A stretch of 64,000 nucleotides of DNA from Yamagishiella unicocca. Taxonomy: Eukaryota; Chlorophyta; Chlorophyceae; Chlamydomonadales; Volvocaceae. The notes under the pieces were generated by a model, which did no database searches, was not told where the DNA came from, and saw only the letters and a list, made by a program, of their open reading frames with translations. The stretch spans positions 930,001 to 994,000 of the forward strand of contig BDSL01000007.1 of NCBI GenBank assembly GCA_003116995.1. Direction: 5' to 3'. Position numbers and translations under genes: made by a program. This document shows positions 55,368-64,000 of this stretch, one piece after another. Positions within the stretch are counted from its first letter, which is position 1. Every line of letters begins with the position of its first letter.

Positions 55368-58300
55368 ATGTGGCGCGCGGAGCAGGGCGCGAGCGCGCCG
55401 AATGGCGGCACTCCCGAACCGAAATCACTCGCTATGAATGGCAAAGCTACTCCGGAAATGCCAGTCCACCCTGGCAGTTTGGGCGTTTCCCAGCATCCCA
55501 CGGCCAACCCCACGCCGTTTTCATCATTTCCCACGGCATGGGCGATGGGAACGGCACCTGCAAGCGAGTACTCAAACCTGCACGGCCGACCCAGCAGCAG
55601 TGCTCATCCTCCAGGCAGCATTGTCCATCCCCCGAGTGATCTTTTGCCACAAGGATTGCTGGCCACACCGCAACCATCCACGCCGGCAACGACCCTGCTG
55701 AAGGTCCTTGCCAATCGTGGGCGCGACTTGCAAGGCCTTACCATCGCTGGTCCTGACGCGGCATATGGCGGCCCGAATGGTACATCGGCAGATTCTCCCG
55801 CAAATTCGGGCGGTGGCGCGTTTCCGCCTCTTGACAGCCTTGTCCTGCCGTCGCCTTCGCTGCTGCCCGGTGGCGTGCACAGCTTGCCCACACCTACCTC
55901 CTCCTCTTCCCAGCCGCACAGACCCCATGAGAGCTACGGTTCTCGCTGTTCTCCGGCCGATACTGGATCCAGCAAGGACTCCACAGCCAGCCCCGTTGCG
56001 GACGGGGCGAAAGGTCCCATGGCTGCGCGTACGACTGCGAGCGCTGGCGGCAAGCGACTTGACGGTCCACCACAGCAGTCATCGCGAAATGGCAGTGGGG
56101 GAGGCAGCGGTGGTGGTGGACTGGCTCCCCAGGGCCGGACGGTCGACGGCTCTTCGTCTTCCGGTGGATCTGCCCAAATGTCTGGACCGCCCCATCTGCA
56201 GCAGTCGGTGTCCGGCAACCACCACGGCGGCTATGGCAACGCAGGGATGCAGCAGGGCCACAGCATGCACCACGCGGGGGCCTTATATATACCCCAGCAC
56301 CATGCTCACCAGTCAGCTGGGGGTGGAGCTGGCATGGCGCAAGGGCCGGGCTCTCCAACAGTGGGCTACTCGGGATCGCCGTACTATATGGCGCCCATGC
56401 CGCCTGGCATGATGGTGGGTATGCAACACCCTGGCGGCAGCGGCGGGGGCGCCACCGGTGGAGGCAACAACCGCAGCAGCGGCGGCGGCAACGGCGGCAT
56501 CACGTCGGCCATGCGGGACGGCAGCGCCGGCAGCGGCTGGCGGGGCAGCCGCAGCGCAGGCGGCTCTGGGGCACAAGGCGGGGGTGGCGGCGGCAACGGC
56601 AACGGCCAGGGTGGCAATCATCCCCTCCAATACGGCATGCAGCAACAGCAGCAACGAATGCAGGGCTCCATGGTGCATGACGGCGGGGGTGGCGCGTACG
56701 GCATAGCGCACATGCACCCCGGGCCGTACGCTGTGTACAGCATGATGGGGCCCGGCATCCAGGTACGAGGGATTTTAGGTCTGCATGTAGCCAAATTAGG
56801 CATATGCTGCAATACCACGTCGCATGCTGACGTGACGTACCATGGGACTTCGGGCGTGCCCGTCTTTCCGGCCAGCCTGCTCGTTCCTCATTCCCTCGTC
56901 AAAGTCCGTTCGCCTCAGCTGCTTCCGCCCCGTGTGCCGCCACCCTGAACCCCCCCCGTTTCCTTGCGTCGCGCGGGGTCCTCGATTCCTTCCGTCTGGC
57001 CGCCGTCCGCCGAAGGTCGACATATGACCTTCGTCTTTTGTACCCTCACCCCAGTTCTCCAGCATGCATCTTAAAACGTCTGTTCTAAACGGTTTTTTCG
57101 CGCATCCACGGGTCTTCCTCAAAACCCCCTCTGCAGGTGTTATCCCCGGTCGTGGGTTCCCCCCGGGGCATGGAGTCGCACGGGCCGCTCGCGCATCACC
57201 ACATGGGCCCTATGGTGGTGCCGCACAGCGCATCCATGGCCATGGGCATGGGGATGGGCATGGGCGCTGTGCACCCGTACCCCTCGCACGGCCCCATGGG
57301 CGGGCCCCACATGGGCCTCCACCCCATGGCGGCCCACCATCACGCTGGAGGCGGCGCACACGGCGTTGGCGGCTTTGCGCATCCGCACTCCCACAGCATG
57401 GGGGTCAGCAACCCGGGAAGCCACCACGGCGGCGTTGGCGGCGGGTACGGCCAGCAGCAGTACGGACATCTCGGTGGCGGCATGCACTCGCACGTCGGTT
57501 CGTACGGCAGCGGCAGCCGTGGCGGCGGCGTTGGCAAGGGTCCGGGCGGTAGTGCCGCAGCCATGCAGCAGCAGCAGCAGGCTTATGGAGGAGCGGTCCA
57601 GAAGAACCAGCTGGTGGCCAGGAGCACGGGTGGCGGCGGTAGTGACTCCGCCGCTGGTGGCGCCGCAGCCACGGGCGCCAACAACTCGGGGAGGGACAGT
57701 CCTCTCACCGCCCGGGGCCGTGCGGGTGGGCGCGACAAATCGGAGAAGAGCCGCTCCTCGGAGCAGCGCGAACGCAAGTGAGTGCAGGGATACGAACAAT
57801 GCGGGCGACAGCTGGAGCCTGGCGGTATCCATGTGCGAAGCATCATTTGACGCGAGCACCAGGAAAAAGGCCAATGCCTAAGTACAAGTATTATTGAAGT
57901 TGTATGACTTGTATGAGTTGTATGAGTATGTCAATTTTCCAATGTGCGCAGGCCCGGCAACTCGCGAGCCCCAGCAGCGGTTGCGCAGTGCGCCTCTGAC
58001 GTGCCCATTCTGGACAAACAGCTCCAGGACCTCGTACGGCAGTTGACCCCTGGGTCGGACGAGCTGGCCGCGCACCAGTCGGCGCTGACGGCCGTGCGAG
58101 AGATGGTAGCAGCGCGGTGGCCGCAGGTCAAGGTGCACTTGTTCGGTAAGTCGACAGCCAGCATCTCAGCATAGGGTTTATATGTTGGATACTTTGCTCT
58201 TATGAAATTAGCGCGCACCTGGCGGAAAAACCGTGGATGCGAGAAAAACCGTTTAGGAAAGACGTTTCGAGATGCATGCTGGAGAACTTGGGTGAGGATA

Positions 58301-61300
58301 CGAAAAAATACGAAGGCCGTATGTCGACCTTCGGCGGCTAAGCTAAATCGGCGGCGGCTAGACGAAAGGAAGCGAGGACCCCGCGTGACGCAAGGAAACG
58401 TTTCGCGGAACCGGTTGGTTTTGGGCGCTAGCTGGCGAACTGGGGAGGCGGCGAGCGATGGGAGAGCGGACAGCGCGGCAAGGCCCTGCGGTGTGGAATA
58501 TTAAGTTTTCAGCGCCAAGACGGGGGCAGCTAATAGGCTTGATTGTTTACATCGACCTGTCTTACGACTCTAATCACATCGCACCTGGATTTTTGGCTTG
58601 TTCTACGCCCCAGGTTCCGGAGCGAACGGCCTCAGCATCGGCGGCGCCAACGAGATCGACATCACGCTCGAGGTGCACGACATCGCGTGGGACGATCACG
58701 CCGCCAAGGCCGCGATGGTTTCGGAGCTGGGGGAGCTGGCCTCCGGTGGCCCTGCGGCCGCTGAGCCCAAGGCGGCGTACGCCGCCGCAGCTGCTGGCGA
58801 AGGCACCGCCGCTGCGGAGGCGGCGCCCGAGGGTGCTGCGGAGTCCGCGGCGACGGGCGCCGCCACACCGATGGCGGCGGCATCCTCGGAGTTGGAGGAG
58901 GCGGCCGCGGCTGAGGCACCGGCCGGCGATTCCGCGGGTACGACAGCTCGCATCGGGCCCATGACAGCCGTCTCGGCGCTGCCCAAGGCTCGTACTCCGG
59001 TGGTGAAGCTGACGGTGACCAACACTCAGGTACGACAGGTCCCACGTGCTGTCGCTGAATTCAGCGCTGTTGCCTGTTTAGGTGTGCAGGTACGGCGCCG
59101 CAGGGGCACGCTCATCTCCATCCGGATGCCCTTACTCGGACCCCTTACCCTCGCCACTGCTCCTCGTCCAACCACCTGGCCGTCAAGTCGTATTGCCGAC
59201 CCGCACTAACACCTCCCTTGGTATGCTCTTATCCAAAATACCATACCACCTTGAGCAACCTATCCCACGCCAACGTTGCAACCGGCGCAGACGCGTGTGG
59301 ACATCACGATCAACAACCTGCTGGCGATCTCCAACACGCGCTTGCTGGGTCACTACTGCGACGTGGACCCCCGCCTGCGCCAGATGGCGCTGTTCGTCAA
59401 GCACTGGGCAAAGACCCGCGGTGTCAACGACGCCTACAGGTGCGGCGATGCGGCGCTGACGTGGCTTCTGAGACCCGTATTCAACGGCAGGGGGCATGTC
59501 CGTATGGGGAGTTTGAAGGGTTGCGGGTACGAGGTTCTGGCCGGTTGGTGGTTGGGTACGATGGGGAAAAGGGGGAAGGAGGAGAAGAAGTTTTGTGGGG
59601 GGACATGGGCGGTACGGATGCTGTCGTGTCGCCAGGGAACCTCGGTGTCCTTATGCGAGGTGCCGGGGGAGGGGGAGGGCGGGGTTATGGCGTAGGAGCT
59701 TTCTGGTGCTGGCTGACTCACGTGCCACATCTCGTCGTACACACCGCCGCAGGGGCTCTCTGTCGTCGTACGCCTACGTGTTGCTGTGCATCTGGCTGCT
59801 GCAGCAGCGTCAGCCGCCCATCCTGCCAGTCCTGCAGCAGCGCCAGCCGCACACGTACGACACGACCGTTGGCCCGTGGCGCTGCTCGTACAACGACCAG
59901 GTGCAGGAGGTGATGGACTTCGGAGCCGGAAACAAGGAGACCCTGGCGGAGCTGGTGGGTCGCCTGAGGAGCGGGGCTTAGTACGGCGATCTCGGGTTTC
60001 GGAGACTGCGTTGGCATTCCCGTCGGGTCGGTGCCCAAAGGAGCAGCTGGCTTGCTTTTGGCGCCGACCTTTCCGCCACAAGTTCTCCTCCTCCTCCTCC
60101 TCCCGCGGAACAAAAGGATCCTCAATACTGGTTTGCCTCTCGCCGATGCGTTGCACCACACCCTCGCTCCCATGCGTAACGTGCCCACTGACGTCTCTCG
60201 CCCGACTGCATGGCTCCTTGGCTCGACCGGCCTTGCAGCTGGTGGCGTTCTTCGACCACTGGGCCTGGCGCCACGACTACAACGGCTCCGTGGTGTGCGT
60301 CCGCACGGGCGGCACGATGGCCAAGTCGGCCAAGGACTGGACCAAGCGCCAGGTGGGTGAAGGGGCGAGGGTGGCGCAGGAGGTGGGAGAAGGAATGGTT
60401 GCAGCGGGCCTTCAGAGGACGAGGACGCCTCCCCTGCCCTCCACCACGACTGAATCGCTAAACTGCAAGGATCTCCTAGGACGTCTTAACGGCTGGTCTG
60501 GTCTTTTAAGGTGGTTGTTAAGGTTGGAAGTAGGGTTAGGTATTATGAACAGTAGGAACATGTTCTGGGGAGGTGGAGGTTGTGGTCGCGGCGCCTCCCC
60601 CCCCTCCTCCTCCTCCTCCTCCTCCTCCTCCTCCTCCTCCTCCCCCCCTCCTCCTCCCCCCCCTCCAGCTCCCGCAGTCACACCGCCGCACCGCCCACGT
60701 TGCGCGCAGGGCAACGAGCGCCACCTGATGTGCATCGAGGACCCCTTCGAGCTCTGCCATGACCTGGGGCGTACCATCGACAAGGCGGCTGTGCAGGTGG
60801 GTCCGTGGGGGCTGCGGGGGGTAGCCGTGGGGGCTGCAGGGCGGCGGAGCTGGGCGGTAACATGTATGATGCGCACCGCGTTGAGGTCCACACGTCCAGC
60901 GTGCACCCGCGGCCCGGGGGCTGCCGGACGTGGCCAGGGAAGAGCCCGAGGGGCCTGACGGAGAGGGCCGAGAGGAGGGAGGGCGTTGGGTCGGTATGAG
61001 GGCCCCATCCCATCGTCTTTCCCGAGGTAAAAACCCGAACCCGAACCCTAACTGCTCACCCTCGACGCTGCGGCAGGTCCTCCGTCGTGAGTTTGAGCGC
61101 GCCGCGCGCATCTTCGCGTCCAGCCTGGACCCGCTGTCTGAGCTGCTGGCGCCGCTGACACCGGAGGAAGAGGCCACCATTGCCGCAGCCCTGCAGAGCC
61201 GTCGAAAGGCGTCCAAAGACAAGGACAAAGAGAAGGACAAGGATAAGTCGTCAGCTGCAGCATCGGGCGCTGGCAACGCGGGCGCTGTGGCCGCTGCGGG

Positions 61301-61643
61301 AGCACAGAACGGCGAGCTGGCGGCTGGGGTGCCGGGCGACGGAGATGAGGGCTCTCAGAGGGTTTCGGAGCAGGGTCTGCACTTCAGCAGGGCCAGCGAG
61401 GAGCAAGAGTCCGACGATGAGGGCTGGTCGGGGGACGGGCAGACACACGGAGAGGTGCTGCAAGACGCGCCTGCGCGGGTGCAGCAGCGGGAGAGGGAGG
61501 CGGACGCGGCAGGCGGTGGCAACGCGGCGTCAGTTTGTGGCGTGGATGGTGCGATCGGGAATGACGCTGTGGCGGTTGGCGGCGTGGAGGGGGAAGCGGC
61601 GGCGTGCTGCGGTGAGGCGCCGGAGTCGATCAGCCCCGCGTAA
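55368..61643 (+). CDS. Terminal nucleotidyltransferase (TUTase/non-canonical poly(A) polymerase), 1254 aa, 9 exons
   Basis: Exons: 55368-56762, 57137-57777, 57952-58145, 58614-59029, 59291-59439, 59753-59954, 60239-60352, 60710-60796, 61077-61643 (3765 nt, closed). Residues 1-670 are Gly/Ser/Met/His/Gln-rich and disordered, as in plant URT1. The catalytic domain begins near 690 (LDKQLQDLV..VHLFGSGANGLSIGG). The usual catalytic D-x-D reads E757-I-D759 here. The third carboxylate is D886 (TRVDITINN). An Ala/Glu-rich insert lies between (about 775-865). Central domain: FVKHWAKTRGVND, GSLSSYAYVLLCIWLLQQ. PAP-associated part: FFDHWAWRHDYNGSVV, CIEDPFELCHDLGR. The C-terminal tail has a Lys-rich stretch (KASKDKDKEKDKDK). 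The family (MUT68, HESO1, URT1) adds uridines to small RNAs and mRNA fragments. Which orthologue this is cannot be settled by eye. Confidence 0.88.
56957..57128 (+). repeat. Dispersed intronic repeat, long module 1 copy (sense, before an acceptor)
   Basis: It starts cgtttccttgcgtcgcgcgg and continues through ccgccgaaggtcgacatatg and agttctccagcatgcatctt to gcatccacgggtcttcctca then aaacccc. The end is about 8 bp from the acceptor at 57136 of TUTase intron 1. An antisense copy of the same length sits in intron 3 (58215-58402). Confidence 0.85.
58215..58402 (-). repeat. Dispersed intronic repeat, long module 1 copy (antisense)
   Basis: It is the reverse complement of the 56957 copy over about 185 bp, including the motifs gccgaaggtcgacatacggc and agttctccagcatgcatctc. 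Its C-rich end faces the donor at 58146, about 60-70 bp away, in TUTase intron 3. Confidence 0.85.
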
Positions 61644-64000
61644 AGAGGACTAATTGGATCTAAACCACTTCATAAGGCCCTGATACGGCATGTACGGTGG
61701 CATGGATCGGTGCGATCGAGAGTAGGTGGATGCGGACGACGGGTCGCGAAGCGTACGGCAAGAAAACTGTTTTTTGCAGATTGGTAGACGGGCCTGGGTC
61801 TTTCAGACCTTTGAGGAGGCCGTAGGCGTCCGTTGCGCGGCGGCAGCACCTTGATAAGATTTCAAGCGCGACGGTCGTGTTTCGGAGCTAGATTGGTCTC
61901 AACAGGCTTGTGGTCTCCTTGGCGCCCGATAGCGGCGTCCGTGTTGTTTTGCTTTTGATCATCCTATCAACGCCTTCAGAAGGAGGGCACACGGCAACAA
62001 CTTGGGGCGAATGCGTACGTAATAGCACACAAACCGAAATGTGTTTGTCTTTGCCTCTGGTGGTGCATTTGGTCGTGTTCCTAAACGAGGGTTCTTGTTG
62101 AGGAGCCCCCCATCTAGCACGAGCTCTGGGTTCCCCGGTGTGTAGCTGACGCTATGCCAAATGAGGAGCAGGGCACACGATGATATCACCTTGAAATTAG
62201 AATGCGAACCCGGCGCCGACAGACGTGATTGCTGCTACTTCCTATCTTCGTATTCTCTTCACCATTCTCCGAAAAACATATTTTACCCCGCAAAGCCGGG
62301 TGTGGCGCCACTCATGCGCCACTGCTAGCGGAGAGCGTGGATGCGTGCGCGCGCGTGTGTGGCTCCGCTGCAGCGGCGGGCGCGCTTTCCGGTAGCAGTG
62401 ATTGGCAACCGCACGTTGCAACCTGCACGAGCCCCGACTTGACCTTTTGCTCTGTATCTTCCGTTTTAGATTGGATGTCTTGTGGCGATGATATTTTTCG
62501 ACGAGCGGTTGGTCCAGGCTGCTGATATTCCGTGGATGGGTACAGACGTCAGTCACACGACATGAAGAAAAACAAACCTCTGCTTGAGCTTGATCGGTCA
62601 GTCCACAGAGGGAAGCACAAACCCGTATGAGTACGTAATGGGGGTCAGGAGCGAGTGTGACCGTGCAGCTAACCAGCGTATGTCTTCATAAAGGCGCTAT
62701 CGTGTTGTCGCTGGAGCGGTCGGCAGTGCGGCTTGGGAGTCGCGGCGCTGTCCGTTTGGCGGCTTTGCAATACCCCGGTTCCAGCGTGCCCCCTTGGCTG
62801 CCTGCCCAGCGCTGGGAGGAGCACACGCCGTTGCAGAGGGTGCTCGCCGCGCGTGGGTGGTGGTCGCTGTCAGGGTTGCTTACTACTTCATGCAAAAGGG
62901 CGGTAGGTGTACGGTAAATCTAGGACGGTGGGCTGCAATACCGGTGCGGGGTTGGGAGAGGGTTACGGTGTCTCCTGTACGGCGCGTGTTGGAGGGCGCC
63001 TGATCCTTTGTACCAATAAAAGGAATTTGGGTTGGCGGCGTTATTACAGTAACGCTCGTGCAGGTGTTGGTGGGAGCTTTGTGAGGGTGCACGTCTGGCG
63101 TCCGGCTTCCGTCATCAGGCGCAGATGCGGCTAGATGGCAGCTAGCTTGTGCGTGGGGGCTTCTGGGCTGCTGACCGCACACGAAGCCCCCAGCGGTGCG
63201 GGTCGAGCCGCGTCTTGGCTTTTGTACTTGATGTAAAACGCGTGGGAGTGTCGGAGCGCCAGGTGATGGCCCGCGGGTTCCCTCTTGGCGCTCCGCGACC
63301 AATGGAGTTCCAAAGGCGATCGCTCTGGTTGGTTCCGTGTCGTTGTATGAAGCCCGAGGGTTGCGCGCTCCTCGGTGGGTGTTCGGTAGTGGCTGCGGGT
63401 TCGTGGATTTTGACTGTCGGGGTGCGGTTCCTGTGCGCTTGCGGCCATGGGGGCCGCTGCTACGCGCTAGGGAGGCAGTCACCTGAACTCGTCCGGAAGA
63501 CCTACGGGCGGAGAGGAGGCCGCCCGGGCGGCCGAGTCTAGGCTGCGGTGCGCCCGGGCAGCCCCACCGTTCTCATCCGGCTTGGCCAAGGGCCCAACCA
63601 GCTCCCCCATGTGTAACAACTATATTTTTCGGCAGGTAACGAATCTTATGGTATTCGCGTTGGTTACGGCGTGGGGATCGGACGCGGGTGCAGCGGGGTC
63701 TGTCTGATTGGCCCCATCGATAACGTGAGGACTTCTACCGCGGGTGCAAGGTACGTTGTGATGGAGGGCGCGGCTCTGCGGCCCAAAGCACCAGCAGAGG
63801 GCATCAAAGTGTCGTTCTAATCCCCAACCCAGGACCAACCCTTTTGGCAATCCTAATCCCTTGATACCCTTGATCCAACTGGTATCTAGGGCTTCTCATC
63901 AACCCTAGGGGCCGAGGCATCGGGCCGGAACATCGAGCTTCGACCGTCAGGGGCATATGATGTGGGGACCGTTGGGAACCACCTTATCGCAGCACTTATA
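61644..64000. other. TUTase 3' UTR and downstream DNA, no supported gene
   Basis: No exon chain with domains was found on either strand. TGTAA motifs occur at 63232-63236 and 63612-63616, both far from the stop at 61643, so the transcript end is unclear. The open frame at 62883-63482 (-) has basic, Pro/Thr-rich composition without splice or domain support. The start of a further gene beyond the window cannot be excluded. Confidence 0.4.

Noticed and set aside
61030..61060. Telomere-like AACCCGAACCCTAAC string
   Set aside because: Only about three imperfect units in an intron; not the TTTTAGGG repeat expected for these algae and no array.

Overview
The window looks like nuclear DNA of a volvocine green alga (Chlamydomonas/Volvox relatives). 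The evidence is: very GC-rich coding sequence with Ala/Gly/Gln/Pro runs; genes split into many short exons with GTGAGT/GTGCGT-type donors and C-rich ..CAG acceptors; TGTAA polyadenylation motifs; a secreted protein with (Ser-Pro)n rods like volvocine wall proteins; and a GC-rich L1-type retrotransposon. Species cannot be named from the sequence alone. Exon chains were assembled by hand from splice motifs and codon phase. All five multi-exon models close in frame from ATG to stop.

Layout. (1) 650-4177 (+): F-box-like/leucine-rich protein, 758 aa. (2) 10302-5343 (-): 1236-aa helical-repeat protein resembling the LFR/ARID2-type SWI/SNF subunit. (3) 11036-16343 (+): ORC1, 918 aa, with a PHD finger inside the BAH domain and an AAA+ ATPase. 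(4) 17185-17256 (-): tRNA-Ala(CGC), directly followed by a nearly uninterrupted but 5'-truncated L1-like LINE to about 22.57 kb. (5) 22.66-25.15 kb (-): unrecognised, repeated small modules. (6) 29916-25488 (-): secreted Ser-Pro-rich wall-type protein, 892 aa. (7) 54676-33240 (-): a very large SHPRH-family SNF2/RING gene, 36 exons, 2409 aa, with two N-terminal UBA-like motifs. (8) 55368-61643 (+): terminal nucleotidyltransferase (MUT68/URT1/HESO1 type), 1254 aa. The last 2.3 kb has no supported gene.

The genes do not form an operon, but two head-to-head pairs are notable: LFR-like/ORC1 share about 0.73 kb and SHPRH/TUTase share about 0.69 kb. Four of the genes concern chromatin, replication, DNA-damage tolerance or RNA tailing.

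The most unusual signal is in the introns. At least three related short dispersed repeat modules recur in introns of four genes. Their common C-rich end (..AACCCCC) lies a few to several tens of bases from a splice site: sense copies before acceptors, antisense copies after donors. This looks introner-like. The SHPRH introns also carry many minisatellites, including an 86-nt uninterrupted C run and a tandemly duplicated 5' splice site.
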